DNA from: Fibrobacter sp. UBA4297 | GTDB taxonomy: Bacteria; Fibrobacterota; Fibrobacteria; Fibrobacterales; Fibrobacteraceae | Direction: 5' to 3' | Assembly: GCF_002394865.1 (NCBI RefSeq) | Contig: NZ_DGUZ01000024.1 | Coordinates: 1 to 64,000, forward strand | Length of the DNA stretch: 64,000 nucleotides | Shown: positions 41,974-51,279 of the stretch, in pieces | How the letters are laid out: each line of letters begins with the position of its first letter | Numbering within the stretch: the first letter of the stretch is position 1 | Program-made: the position numbers and the translations under genes | Notes under the pieces: generated by a model | Seen by the model: only the letters and a program-made list of their open reading frames with translations | Databases searched by the model: none | What the model was told of the DNA's origin: nothing

Positions 41974-43686
41974 TTACGCCTGCTTGTAGCTTTCGAGCGA
42001 TTCCACGCGGAGGCTCTTCACGAAGTTGTAGTGCTTTGCGACTTCGGCTTCGGCGAGGTTCAAGTACACCTTCATGCTCTTGTCGAACAGTTCCGGTGCC
42101 TTGGTGGCGTCGCGGAGGAGCAACTGGGTCATCACGCAGTTGGCGGCGAGTTCGTACAAGTGACGGCTGCAGAGGTCGGTGAATTCGTTGTTTTCAACGG
42201 ACTTCACGTATTCAATAGCTTCGTTGTACTTTTCGTCCATAGCCTTGGCGCGAGCCTTGAGGCTTTCGTATTCCGGGCGAACGTCCATGGCTTCGAGTTC
42301 TTCGAGCATGAGGCCGTAGCTGCCGGTGGTGATGTGCGGAAGTGCTGCAACCGTCTGCAACTGCGTCGTGCCTTCGTAAATCGAAGTGATACGAGCATCG
42401 CGGTAGAGGCGCTGGCAAGCGTATTCGAGCATGTAGCCCGAACCGCCGTGAACCTGGATACAGTCGTAGCTGTTCTGGTTTGCGTATTCGGAGTTCATGC
42501 CCTTGGCGAGCGGCGTGCAAGCGGAAGCGAGCTTCTGGTAAAGTTTGAGTTCCTTCTTTTCGTCGTCGGTGAGCTTGCGGGTGCGTTCGATGTCTTCGAG
42601 GCACTTGTAGATATCGACGTAACGAGCTGTCTGGTACAAGAGGGCGCGGCCTGCATCGAGACGAGCCTTGATGTTCGAGATCATCTCGTAGACGGCCGGG
42701 AAGTTCACGATAGCCTGACCGAACTGCTTACGGTCCTTGGCGTAGGCGAGAGCTTCGTTGTAAGCCATCTGGCTGATACCCACGGACTGAGCGGCAATGC
42801 CGAGGCGTGCGCCGTTCATGAGGGCCATCACGTACTTGATGAGACCGAACTTGCGGCGGCCGCAGAGTTCAGCCTTGGCGTTCTTGTAGACAAGTTCGCA
42901 AGTCGGGCTTCCGTGAATACCGAGCTTGTTTTCGATGCGGCGAACGTCAACGCCACCGTCGCGCTTGTCGTAAATGAACATGGAAAGACCACGACCGTCG
43001 TGCGTGCCTTCTTCGGAGCGGGCGAGCACCAGGTGGATGTCGGAGTCGCCGTTCGTGATGAAGCGCTTCACGCCGTTCAAGTACCAGCACTTGTCAGCTT
43101 CGCTGTAGGTGGCCTTGAGCATCACGCGCTGCAAGTCAGAACCTGCATCCGGTTCGGTCAAGTCCATGGACATCGTTTCGCCGGCGCAGATGCGCGGGAT
43201 GAAACGGGAACGCTGGTCTTCGTCGCCGAATTCATAGAGCGTTTCAATGCAGTCCTGGAGGGACCAGATGTTCTCGAAACCGGCGTCTGCAGAGGCGATC
43301 ATTTCGTTGATGGCCGTGTAGGCGGTAATCGGGAAGTTGAGACCGCCAAAGCGGCGCGGCATCGTGACACCGTTGAGGCCAGCCTTGCGGGTGGCTTCGA
43401 GGTTTTCGTAGGTCTTGGATGCGTAGCGGACGCGGCCGTTTTCGCAGTGCGGACCTTCGGCATCCACGTCTTCGGAGTTCGGGAAGACCGTGTTTGCGGT
43501 GATGTCGCCAGCGACTTCGAGCACGCGGTTGTAGTTGTCCATAGCGTCGGCAAAATCTTCCGGCGCATAGTCGAAATTGTCCTTGTCTGCAAAGCCGTTT
43601 TCCTTGAGTTCGACAATGCGCTGCATCAAGGGGCTGCTTTCGAGGTTGAATTTAATCTCGGGGTGATCTGTGTAGAAATTTGCCAT
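41974..43686 (-). CDS. Acyl-CoA dehydrogenase
   Basis: FAD enzyme that oxidises an acyl-CoA to the enoyl-CoA, or works in reverse, and passes electrons to Etf. The 570-residue protein has the N-terminal helical domain, the middle domain with MSMDLTEPDAGSDLQ, and the C-terminal domain with the catalytic-region YEGTTQLQTVAALPHI and the CIQVHGGSGYMLEYA motif. It is longer than the common 380-residue form, like the 550-600-residue subfamily. It follows etfA by five bases, so etfB-etfA-acd is one operon. The acyl substrate is not known. Confidence 0.93.
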   Translation of the reverse strand: MANFYTDHPEIKFNLESSPLMQRIVELKENGFADKDNFDYAPEDFADAMDNYNRVLEVAGDITANTVFPNSEDVDAEGPHCENGRVRYASKTYENLEATRKAGLNGVTMPRRFGGLNFPITAYTAINEMIASADAGFENIWSLQDCIETLYEFGDEDQRSRFIPRICAGETMSMDLTEPDAGSDLQRVMLKATYSEADKCWYLNGVKRFITNGDSDIHLVLARSEEGTHDGRGLSMFIYDKRDGGVDVRRIENKLGIHGSPTCELVYKNAKAELCGRRKFGLIKYVMALMNGARLGIAAQSVGISQMAYNEALAYAKDRKQFGQAIVNFPAVYEMISNIKARLDAGRALLYQTARYVDIYKCLEDIERTRKLTDDEKKELKLYQKLASACTPLAKGMNSEYANQNSYDCIQVHGGSGYMLEYACQRLYRDARITSIYEGTTQLQTVAALPHITTGSYGLMLEELEAMDVRPEYESLKARAKAMDEKYNEAIEYVKSVENNEFTDLCSRHLYELAANCVMTQLLLRDATKAPELFDKSMKVYLNLAEAEVAKHYNFVKSLRVESLESYKQA

Positions 43687-43691
43687 AGCGC

Positions 43692-44717
43692 TTACTTGTT
43701 GTTTGCCTTGTAATACTTGATCATCTTCGGGAGAACTTCTTCGACGGTGCCGTTGATCACGTAGTCAGCGATAGCGTTGATCGGAGCTTCGGGGTCGGAG
43801 TTCACGGAGATGATGATACCTGAATCCTGCATACCAGCGAGGTGCTGGATCTGGCCGGAAATACCGAAAGCGATATAGACCTTCGGGCGAACCGTCACGC
43901 CAGTCTGACCGATCTGACGGTCATGATCGACGAAACCTGCGTCCACAGCGGCGCGGCTAGCACCGACTTCAGCGTGGAGTTCCTTGGCAAGTTCGAACAG
44001 CATGTCGAAGTTTTCCTTGGAGCCCATGCCGTAACCACCGGCGACCACGATCGGAGCGCCCTTGAGGTTGTGCTTGGCCTTTTCCACATGGCGTTCGAGC
44101 ACCTTGACCACGTATTCCGTTTCCGGAACGTACTTGGCCACGTCGTGCTTGATGACTTCGCCCTTGTAGTTCGGGTCCACGATTTCCTTCTTCATCACGC
44201 CTTCGCGGACGGTTGCCATCTGCGGGCGGTGTTCCGGGTTCACAATCGTTGCGACGATGTTACCGCCGAATGCCGGACGGATCTGGCAGAGCTGGTTTTC
44301 GTAGAACTTCTTCACGCCACCGATGCTCATTTCGAAGCTGTCGATTTCGAGTTCGGTGCAGTCAGCGGTAAGGCCGCTGTGCATGGCGCTAGAGATGCGC
44401 GGGCCGAGGTCACGGCCGATAACCGTTGCACCGAGCAAGCAAATCTGCGGCTGTTCTTCCTTGAAGAGGTTCACCACGAGAGAGGCGTGCGGGTTGGTGG
44501 TGTAGGGGAACAGGCCTTCGGCGTCGAACACATGAACCTTGTCCACACCGTAAGGGAACACCTGTTTTTCGATGCCATCAAGGCCCTTGCCAGCGCAAAT
44601 GCACTCGAGCTGAACGCCGAGAGTGTTGGCCAACTTGCGACCCTTAGAAAGCAGTTCAAGGGAAACGTCAACGACGGTGGTTCCCTCAATTTCGCAATAT
44701 ACAAATACGTTATTCAT
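43692..44717 (-). CDS. etfA: Electron-transfer flavoprotein, alpha subunit
   Basis: Carries FAD and accepts electrons from the acyl-CoA dehydrogenase. The 341-residue protein has the conserved C-terminal FAD-binding stretch (VYIAFGISGQIQHLAGMQDS and VNSDPEAPIN). It lies three bases downstream of etfB and five bases before the dehydrogenase. The N-terminal half follows the usual alpha/beta fold (VCEIEGTT-like opening). Confidence 0.95.
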   Translation of the reverse strand: MNNVFVYCEIEGTTVVDVSLELLSKGRKLANTLGVQLECICAGKGLDGIEKQVFPYGVDKVHVFDAEGLFPYTTNPHASLVVNLFKEEQPQICLLGATVIGRDLGPRISSAMHSGLTADCTELEIDSFEMSIGGVKKFYENQLCQIRPAFGGNIVATIVNPEHRPQMATVREGVMKKEIVDPNYKGEVIKHDVAKYVPETEYVVKVLERHVEKAKHNLKGAPIVVAGGYGMGSKENFDMLFELAKELHAEVGASRAAVDAGFVDHDRQIGQTGVTVRPKVYIAFGISGQIQHLAGMQDSGIIISVNSDPEAPINAIADYVINGTVEEVLPKMIKYYKANNK

Positions 44718-44720
44718 AGG

Positions 44721-45602
44721 TTAGCCAATAATCTTCCCGTCTAAAAGTTCCTTGATAAGTCCTTCAATGTCGGCGTCGCTTGCGGAGAGCGTGCGGCTTT
44801 CCTTGGCCTTGAACACGATGTTCTTGACGGCCTTCACGTTCGTCGGCGAGCCAGCCTTACCGATCTGGGCAGGGTCGGCGTCGATGTCGGCTGCACCCCA
44901 CTGCGGGATGTCGAGGTAGGGCTTCTTTGCGATGAGAGCTGCGTACTTGTCTGCATCTTCCGGCTTGCGTTCGGCAACTGCAGTAGCGTTCTTGAACTTC
45001 ATGATGCGCTTTGCATTGCGCGGACGGCACGGAGCTGCACTGCCGTTCACGGTTACGACCAGCGGGAGCGGTGCTTCCACAGTTTCGACACCACCGTCGA
45101 TGTGGCGGCGGATCACGACCTTGCGTGCCTGTTCGTCGAGCTTCAAGATTTCTTCGGCGTAAGTGACCTGAGTAAGTCCGAGCTTTTCTGCAATCTGCGG
45201 ACCGACCTGTGCAGTATCGCCGTCGATAGCCTGGCGGCCACCGAGGATAATGTCGTAGTCACCGATCTTCTTCACTGCCTGGGCGAGCGTGTAGCTCGTA
45301 GCGAGCGTGTCAGCACCACCGAGCGGGCGGTCCGTCACGACGTAACCGCAGTCAGCACCGCGGTACAAAGCTTCGCGGACGACTTCGGCAGACTTCGGGA
45401 GACCCATGGTCAAGACGGAGATGGTGGAACCAGGGAACTGGTCCTTCAAACGAAGGGCTTGCTCCAGGGCGTTCAGGTCTTCGGGGTTGAAGACCGCGGG
45501 CAATGCGGCACGATTGATAGTACCCTGCGGCGTCATGGCGTCCGGGCCTACGTTTCGTGTATCAGGTACTTGCTTTGCAAGCACAACGATTTTAAGACTC
45601 AT
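44721..45602 (-). CDS. etfB: Electron-transfer flavoprotein, beta subunit
   Basis: Partner of EtfA. The 293-residue protein starts MSLKIVVLAKQVPDT, the family N-terminus, and has GGRQAIDGDTAQVGPQIAEKLGL. It is longer than the typical 250-260 residues, with extra C-terminal sequence. Longer EtfB proteins with a second FAD can take part in electron bifurcation; I cannot decide this from sequence alone. First gene of the etfB-etfA-acd operon. Confidence 0.95.
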   Translation of the reverse strand: MSLKIVVLAKQVPDTRNVGPDAMTPQGTINRAALPAVFNPEDLNALEQALRLKDQFPGSTISVLTMGLPKSAEVVREALYRGADCGYVVTDRPLGGADTLATSYTLAQAVKKIGDYDIILGGRQAIDGDTAQVGPQIAEKLGLTQVTYAEEILKLDEQARKVVIRRHIDGGVETVEAPLPLVVTVNGSAAPCRPRNAKRIMKFKNATAVAERKPEDADKYAALIAKKPYLDIPQWGAADIDADPAQIGKAGSPTNVKAVKNIVFKAKESRTLSASDADIEGLIKELLDGKIIG

Positions 45603-45874
45603 ATTACTATAGTGTTTTAATTTAACGGTTAATTGAAAATCCTGCTACTCTGCAAAATTTTACGCAGTATAAAATAGAATTTTCTCTCGAATGTCATTCC
45701 CGGCTTGACCGGGAATCGCCATATTCATTCGTAAATTATGTGTAAGAAAACTGTGATGATTTCGTAAGATGCGGTTTTGCGCAATGAGGGGGAGGGTTGG
45801 ACTAAAGTCCCAACTGTTCGGCTCAATCATGCCAGTCCGTAAACGGCCTGTCGCGATACTCACCTTAAGCAGTT
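45603..45874. other. Intergenic region upstream of etfB
   Basis: Contains the etfB promoter region and no supported gene. Short frames on both strands have no ribosome-binding sites. Confidence 0.4.
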
Positions 45875-46074
45875 GTCCCCCTGATTACAGCCCCGGCTTA
45901 CAATGTCATGCCCGCCACCGAGCGGGCACCTCCTTCTCGTATAGTATCAAAGCATTCCCGCCGGGTCTTCCATCACCCCCACGTGCGGGCTTCAGACGCC
46001 AGACCACCTAAAGGTGGCCATGTCCACGTAAGCGCTAAAGCGCTAAGTGGCCAAAGGCCGTCACGCCTGGCTTG
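45875..46074 (-). repeat. Dispersed structured repeat, family B copy 3
   Basis: On the minus strand: CCAAGCCAGGCGTGACGG, an extra block of three nested hairpins (GGCCTTTGGCC; CCACTTAGCGCTTTAGCGC; CCACCTTTAGGTGG), then TCTGAAGCCCGCACG, GAAGACCCGGCGGGAATG and GTGCCCGCTCGGTGGCGGGC. The hairpin block is absent from the other two copies, so this copy carries an insertion. Confidence 0.6.
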
Positions 46075-46087
46075 GAAATGCTGTTAG

Positions 46088-46237
46088 CTAGAGCTTTATT
46101 CAAAACTTACTGAAGCCATTTCTGAAATTAAATATGGTGCAGAATGTGTTGATGCTGAAAAATTCTTGAAGGATTTAATGAAATCACCTTCAAAAAAGAA
46201 TAATGACTATTCGCAGCAAATCAACAAGGTAAAGTGA
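46088..46237 (+). pseudogene. C-terminal fragment of an antitoxin-like gene
   Basis: Frame from CTA at 46088 reads LELYSKLTEAISEIKYGAEC, then VDAEKFLKDLMKS and ends at TGA 46235-46237, about 49 residues. A stop codon immediately precedes it and there is no start codon. The pattern resembles the C-terminus of type II antitoxins of the Phd/RelB kind, but this is a weak resemblance. It abuts repeat B copy 3. Confidence 0.35.
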
Positions 46238-46345
46238 AAACTTTTTGCGTTTTTTGCTAAAGTTTTCAGTAGAGCGTGGGGCTGTGCTTCCTTAATTTCG
46301 GGCGTTAATCCGCTTTCAAAGCGAGATTCATCAAAGTTGCAAAAT

Positions 46346-46504
46346 TCAGCGAGCGCCCCCATGTCCGAATTTCTTCTCGTATAAAGCGAGCCCGGATTTT
46401 TTCATGTATTCTTTTTCAGAGATGGTCTTTTCTCCGGCAACAACCTCAGAATTTTTTTTCTTAAATACGAATCCCTCTGAATCTTTAATATATATATGTG
46501 GCAT
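46346..46504 (-). CDS. Possible small protein of 52 residues
   Basis: Starts MPHIYIKDSEGFVFKKK; the in-frame open sequence extends upstream to 46633, which would overlap the neighbouring gene by 20 bases and give 95 residues. No good ribosome-binding site for either start. Basic, no signal peptide. Not recognised; coding status uncertain. Confidence 0.35.
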   Translation of the reverse strand: MPHIYIKDSEGFVFKKKNSEVVAGEKTISEKEYMKKSGLALYEKKFGHGGAR

Positions 46505-46613
46505 AATTAAACAGTTTTTCAGGTGAAATTTCGACTTTTTCAGATTGGGTAAATATTGTTTGCCAAATCTGTTCTTGATGGAGTTTGTTTCAGCCCTAGT
46601 AGTATCATTAAAC

Positions 46614-47060
46614 CTAAATCTTTGCCAATGCAAAAAGATGATTGAATCTGTTTTGTGCTTTGTTCAGCCATTTTGAGATTTCTGTTTCGTTTGCTATTTT
46701 TGCTAGCTCTCTTTTGAAATCACTGAAATAAATTGAAGCATTGTCTAAATCTTTCTCAACAAGGAATGTGAGTTTTTCGTTGTCTTCGGAATCGATTTTT
46801 ATGTGTAGTATCGCAGAAAATCTGAAAAATCCTTGTCCTTGAAATAAGACTTCTTTGACTTTATACAGATGGACATTTCCTTTTATTATTTTGGAAACAC
46901 CTGCATCGAGGACTGATGTATGCTCATGGACAATAATCCAATTATTTGCGTATTTGCTGTTTAGTAAAGCTATGTCTCGAACTTTATTTGCTTCGTAAAC
47001 AGTTTCCAATTCTTTATTGAGCTTGTTGATGTCGGCTTTTATTTCTTCTAGTGTTCTCAT
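46614..47060 (-). CDS. Unknown soluble protein of 148 residues
   Basis: Starts MRTLEEIKADINKLNKELETVYEANKV, a coiled-coil-like helix, then a beta-rich middle (NVHLYKVKEVLFQGQGFFRFSAILHIKID) and a helical C-terminus ending NRFNHLFALAKI. No family assignment. AT-rich like the adjoining small genes, and unlike the conserved genes around it, which suggests acquisition. Confidence 0.55.
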   Translation of the reverse strand: MRTLEEIKADINKLNKELETVYEANKVRDIALLNSKYANNWIIVHEHTSVLDAGVSKIIKGNVHLYKVKEVLFQGQGFFRFSAILHIKIDSEDNEKLTFLVEKDLDNASIYFSDFKRELAKIANETEISKWLNKAQNRFNHLFALAKI

Positions 47061-47210
47061 TTGTTATACCAATCAGATGTATGATATATTTTAATATATC
47101 TTCATTTACAAATTGCCGCAAGTGCTTTGATTTTGTGATTTAATAACAATGGTGGTGAAATCTTTTCACTATATTTAACACGAAAATTTTCTGAATAAGG
47201 GGAGCAAAGT

Positions 47211-48362
47211 ATGATTGCAAAAATTTTTGCGGTTGGTTCTGTGGCGGCGATGTTCTTGACTGGCTGTTGCGATAAGCGGGCGTCTTGTGAAGATTGCTCG
47301 AAATATGAGGAGAAGTCCGCGGCGGTTCAAAAGTCCGCGGCAGTTCCGGCGGAATCTCGGGATGCCGCGACTCTTGCCGAGCAATCCAAGCAAGCCGTAC
47401 TTCCCGAGAAACCTCAAGAATCTCTTTCGCTTTGGAATGATCATGCTCCTGCGAAAGATTCTCTCGAAGCGTTTGTGCGTGCAACGACTGATTCGACCTC
47501 TCCAGATTTTATCCCGGCGGAACGCCGCATTGCTGTTTTCGATTGGGATGGTACGCTGTTCCTCGAAACCGCTCCGACGTATTTTGATTGGATGCTTTTC
47601 GAGCACCGCGTTCTTGACGATTCCACTTACAAGCCTTCGAAAAAGCAGTTGAAGGCGGCACGCGAGGGCCGGGAAAAGAAGGTTTTTCCGGGGCTGAGCG
47701 CAGAGCGCGAACGCATGGTGGCTGAGGCTTACAAGGGCATGACGCTTTCGGAATTCGAAGCGTATGTCCGTGCGTTTATGCAAGAACCGCAGCCGGGCTT
47801 TACGGGACTCAAGCGTGGCGAGGCTTATTACAAGCCTATGGTCGAAGTGGTGAAATTCTTGACGGCGAACGGCTTCACGGTTTACGTGAGTAGCGGTACG
47901 GAACGCTATACGATGCGCCCAGTTGTTGTTGACGGTCTCGGCCTCCCGCCTAAACAAATTATCGGTTCCGATGTGGTCGTGGTGTCAAACAACCAAAAAG
48001 GTGCGGATGGCCTTGCGTACACATTCCAGAACGGCGACAATCTTGTACTTGCTGGGCAGAGCATTATCAAGAATTTGCAGACGAATAAAGTAACGACTCT
48101 CGCGAGCGAAATCGGTTACCGGCCGGTACTCGCCTTTGGCAACAGCGGTACGGATGCAAGCCTCTTGAATTATGCAATTTCCAACAACAAGTACAGGGCT
48201 ATGGGATTCATGCTGCTTTGCGATGACTTGGATCGCGAATATGGCAACGAGGCGAAAGCCGAAAAAATGCGCGCTGCAAGCGAAAAGTACGGATGGATTC
48301 CCGTGTCCATGAAAAACGACTGGAAAACTATCTACGGGGACGGTGTCCAGAAGGCAAAATAA
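47211..48362 (+). CDS. HAD-family phosphatase, lipoprotein
   Basis: The 383-residue protein has a lipobox (FLTGC, Cys19), so it is anchored at the membrane facing the periplasm. A Ser/Ala/Lys-rich linker precedes the HAD domain: motif I VFDWDGTLF, motif II YVSSGT, a later Lys, and motif IV FGNSGTDASLL. The large insert is helical. Substrate unknown; the layout is like phosphoserine-phosphatase-type HAD enzymes. GGGGAG-like site upstream of the ATG. A bidirectional terminator follows. Confidence 0.85.
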   Translation: MIAKIFAVGSVAAMFLTGCCDKRASCEDCSKYEEKSAAVQKSAAVPAESRDAATLAEQSKQAVLPEKPQESLSLWNDHAPAKDSLEAFVRATTDSTSPDFIPAERRIAVFDWDGTLFLETAPTYFDWMLFEHRVLDDSTYKPSKKQLKAAREGREKKVFPGLSAERERMVAEAYKGMTLSEFEAYVRAFMQEPQPGFTGLKRGEAYYKPMVEVVKFLTANGFTVYVSSGTERYTMRPVVVDGLGLPPKQIIGSDVVVVSNNQKGADGLAYTFQNGDNLVLAGQSIIKNLQTNKVTTLASEIGYRPVLAFGNSGTDASLLNYAISNNKYRAMGFMLLCDDLDREYGNEAKAEKMRAASEKYGWIPVSMKNDWKTIYGDGVQKAK

Positions 48363-48386
48363 AATGCGCAGCGGGTGCCGCGCATT
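48363..48386. terminator. Bidirectional terminator between convergent genes
   Basis: Arms AATGCGC/GCGCATT enclosing a GCGGGTGCC loop. On the minus strand it is followed by TTATTTTGCC, so it can serve the M6 protease gene. Confidence 0.7.
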
Positions 48387-48391
48387 CCGAA

Positions 48392-50353
48392 TTACTTCGC
48401 TATTTCCACGTAAATTCCTTTAGGCAGGTCGGGCATCTCGCCCGACTCTGTTCTTTTACCGACGGGTTTTCCGAGCGCATTGAAAATCATGTTTCCGGGC
48501 TTGCCGCGTTTTGAACTGCGAATGTTTGAAATCCTCGTTGTCTTTTGCGGTATCGTGACCGTGATTTCAAAAGTGACTTGCTTGCTTTCGTAAACGACCG
48601 CTTGTCGCACGGTGAACGAATCTCCGGCCTTGACTTTGTTCGGCATGTGTCCGATTTTTGTGGTCATTGTCGAAAGGTCTACGTTAGAATAAACGATGCT
48701 TGACCCGTTCGGATCCCAGGCAACGATTTTGCCGTCGGCGTCAAACCAGTGTCCGGTACCTTCGCCGGTTGTGTTGCTGTTGAGGCTTCCGTTGGGCTCT
48801 ACACCGTAGAACTTGACTTTATTTGCAATTTCGTTTTGCTTGATGTCTAAAATCTTGGCGACATCGCTGCCGTTCAGGTCAAGCGTTACGGGGGCGTAAT
48901 TGTCGCTAATCGGGAGTGTTGTTTCAAGTGCGATTTTCTGAACCGTGATTTGGACAGAGCTGCTCGAGCTTCTCGGTGGCGTCACGCTAGACGAACTCGA
49001 CGAGCTTGAAACAGCCGGCGCACTTGACGAACTCGACGCAATCCCTGTTGAACTTGACGATTCTTGTGCTGGGCAGTTCCCGCCTATGCAGAATGATAGC
49101 GTTTCTCCGGGCGTCCCGATGTCCGTAATCTTGAGTCCTGTTTTGGAGCCGTTGTACCAGCGGATGGCGGGGTACTTGTCGTCCGAAAATTCAGGGTAGG
49201 CGCTGTAACTAAAGAATGCGTTTGCTGCACTGCCTGGACTTGGCCATTGGTCGGCGACGTTGTCGTTGGACTTGCCTGCGGCGTTTGCGTGTACGATTCG
49301 GAGTCCGAGCTTGTCGGCAGAAGAATTAGCGCCAATTGAAAAATCGTAATGTTGCATCAAAAGGCCGCTTCCCCTAAGAACTTTGTTGCGGCCCGTGTTC
49401 CGTACGTAAGACCAAACTAATCCTTCATTGTCAGGCCTTGCGGGGTTCTTGTAGCGGTAGCAGACTTCGCCTGGCTTTGTCGTTTCAAGGCTCACGTCGT
49501 TGCTGGTTACGTCTACGAATGGAATCCAGCCCTGGTCCGCACGGTAAAAATCGTTGATGGCGACTGGATTTAAGTCGTTTGCGCGGTTACCCATGGTGCA
49601 GTAATCCCCGTACCAGTAAAGGTCTGGCCAGCCAAAAATCATGTGTCCCGATTCATGCACAAAGACGTAAATGGAGAATTTGCCGGGCATGTCCGTCATT
49701 TGATGATGCGTGAGCCGGACTCCGTCGCGCCTTTCGTTGGACCATCCGGAATGCGGCCAAAGGCCTTGTCCCCATGTTTGTCCGGGGCCTGCGTAGACGA
49801 TGTTGATGGCTTCGGTGGTGCCGTCCTTGTCATTGTCGTAGCGCGAATAATCCACCTGCGAATCGAAATACGCGAATACTTCTTTCATGAGCGAATCCGA
49901 TCCCGTATATCCTTGCAAGCTTTCATACCAGGATTTGGGATGCTTTGCGCGGTACCAGCCGAAAACTTCGTTGGTAAGGTCGAGCTGCCCGTTCGAAACG
50001 TCTAGATAGTAGTCGCGCACGGATCCGTTACAGCCGTCCCTGTTGAACCCTTCCTTGTTCAGCCATTCTTCAACGTCGGCTACCGAGACGGGCGCCTTCT
50101 GGTCTGAAAAATCGACGAGGAGCGTGAGACTATAAATTTTGCCCTTTGGGGCTGCATAATGGCTCTTGTTTTGTGTGACAGGCGTTCGTGCCAAGAGAAA
50201 ACTTGGCTTGTCTGTGCTTGGGTTGTTGAATGTCGGTCGAGCCTCTTCGGGCCATTCCTGGACGCGTTTCCCCTGATACACGATGTCTGCAAAAAGCATC
50301 GTTGGGAGTAACAGTAAGCTAGATAAAACGCCAAATGCAATTTTTGTTTTCAT
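48392..50353 (-). CDS. M6-family metalloprotease with C-terminal sorting region
   Basis: Secreted zinc protease of 653 residues. A signal peptide (MKTKIAFGVLSSLLLLPTMLFA) is followed by the M6 catalytic domain with HESGH at 233-237 and Asp244 (FGWPDLY). A Ser-rich linker (about 430-470) leads to a beta-sandwich region and a C-terminus ending LPKGIYVEIAK, the pattern of type-IX-secretion-like sorting domains in Fibrobacter. Probably extracellular or surface-bound. Physiological substrate unknown. Confidence 0.92.
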   Translation of the reverse strand: MKTKIAFGVLSSLLLLPTMLFADIVYQGKRVQEWPEEARPTFNNPSTDKPSFLLARTPVTQNKSHYAAPKGKIYSLTLLVDFSDQKAPVSVADVEEWLNKEGFNRDGCNGSVRDYYLDVSNGQLDLTNEVFGWYRAKHPKSWYESLQGYTGSDSLMKEVFAYFDSQVDYSRYDNDKDGTTEAINIVYAGPGQTWGQGLWPHSGWSNERRDGVRLTHHQMTDMPGKFSIYVFVHESGHMIFGWPDLYWYGDYCTMGNRANDLNPVAINDFYRADQGWIPFVDVTSNDVSLETTKPGEVCYRYKNPARPDNEGLVWSYVRNTGRNKVLRGSGLLMQHYDFSIGANSSADKLGLRIVHANAAGKSNDNVADQWPSPGSAANAFFSYSAYPEFSDDKYPAIRWYNGSKTGLKITDIGTPGETLSFCIGGNCPAQESSSSTGIASSSSSAPAVSSSSSSSSVTPPRSSSSSVQITVQKIALETTLPISDNYAPVTLDLNGSDVAKILDIKQNEIANKVKFYGVEPNGSLNSNTTGEGTGHWFDADGKIVAWDPNGSSIVYSNVDLSTMTTKIGHMPNKVKAGDSFTVRQAVVYESKQVTFEITVTIPQKTTRISNIRSSKRGKPGNMIFNALGKPVGKRTESGEMPDLPKGIYVEIAK

Positions 50354-50510
50354 AAAAACATCCCTTTCTCTTTTTAGAAATACATTAATTTGCGGAAAGA
50401 AGGTATATCGTACGAAAAATGCAAGGACTATTAGTATTGTTTATAGCCTATTTTTATTACATTTCCCCCGAGACACTAATAACTAATGACTAATAACCAG
50501 TGACCAAATT

Positions 50511-51215
50511 ATGAAATTCAAACGCATTCTCCTCAAGCTCAGTGGCGAAGCCCTCGCAGGCGAAAAGGGCCACGGCATCGACAACCAGATTCTTTCTGAC
50601 ATGGCCTCCGAAATTGCATCCATCGTCAAGCAGGGCGTTCAAGTAGCTCTCGTGATTGGCGGCGGCAACCTCGTTCGCGGTATTTCCGCTTCTGCAGGAG
50701 GCATGAACCGCGCCCAGGGCGATGCCATGGGCATGCTCGGCACCGTGATGAACGGCCTCGCCATGCAAGATGCTTTGGACAAGCAGGGTATTGACTCCGT
50801 CGTGATGTCCGCCATCCGCATGGAACCGGTTTGCGAATTCTTCGACCGCCGCAAGGCTCTCAAGCTCTTGTCCGCTGGCTCCGTGGTCATCTTCTCTGCC
50901 GGTACGGGTAACCCGTTCTTTACCACAGACAGCTGCGCCGCTCTTCGCGCTATCGAAAGCGAATGCGATGTCATCATGAAGGCCACCAAGGTCGACGGCA
51001 TCTACACGGCCGACCCGGTCAAGGATCCGACGGCCACTCGCTTCGACGACATCAGCTACAAGGAAGTCATTTCCCGCGGCCTCAAGGTGATGGACACCGC
51101 AGCCGTTGCTCTCTGCATGGAAAACAACATGCCCATCTTTGTGTTCAAGATGGAAAAGGGCAACCTCACGCGCGCCGCTATCGAAGGCGACCTCGGCACT
51201 CTCGTGCATTGCTAA
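50511..51215 (+). CDS. pyrH: UMP kinase
   Basis: Phosphorylates UMP to UDP for pyrimidine nucleotide supply. The 234-residue protein starts MKFKRILLKLSGEALAGEKG, followed by GGGNLVRGI and TGNPFFTTDSCAALRA, conserved blocks of the bacterial hexameric enzyme. Start ATG at 50511; upstream is the CTAATAACTAATGAC low-complexity spacer, and no clear ribosome-binding site. Confidence 0.97.
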   Translation: MKFKRILLKLSGEALAGEKGHGIDNQILSDMASEIASIVKQGVQVALVIGGGNLVRGISASAGGMNRAQGDAMGMLGTVMNGLAMQDALDKQGIDSVVMSAIRMEPVCEFFDRRKALKLLSAGSVVIFSAGTGNPFFTTDSCAALRAIESECDVIMKATKVDGIYTADPVKDPTATRFDDISYKEVISRGLKVMDTAAVALCMENNMPIFVFKMEKGNLTRAAIEGDLGTLVHC

Positions 51216-51279
51216 AAAATCTGAATCTGCTAAGCGCTCGTTCGTTGATAAAAAGTTAGATTTTCCCTAGAGGAATACT

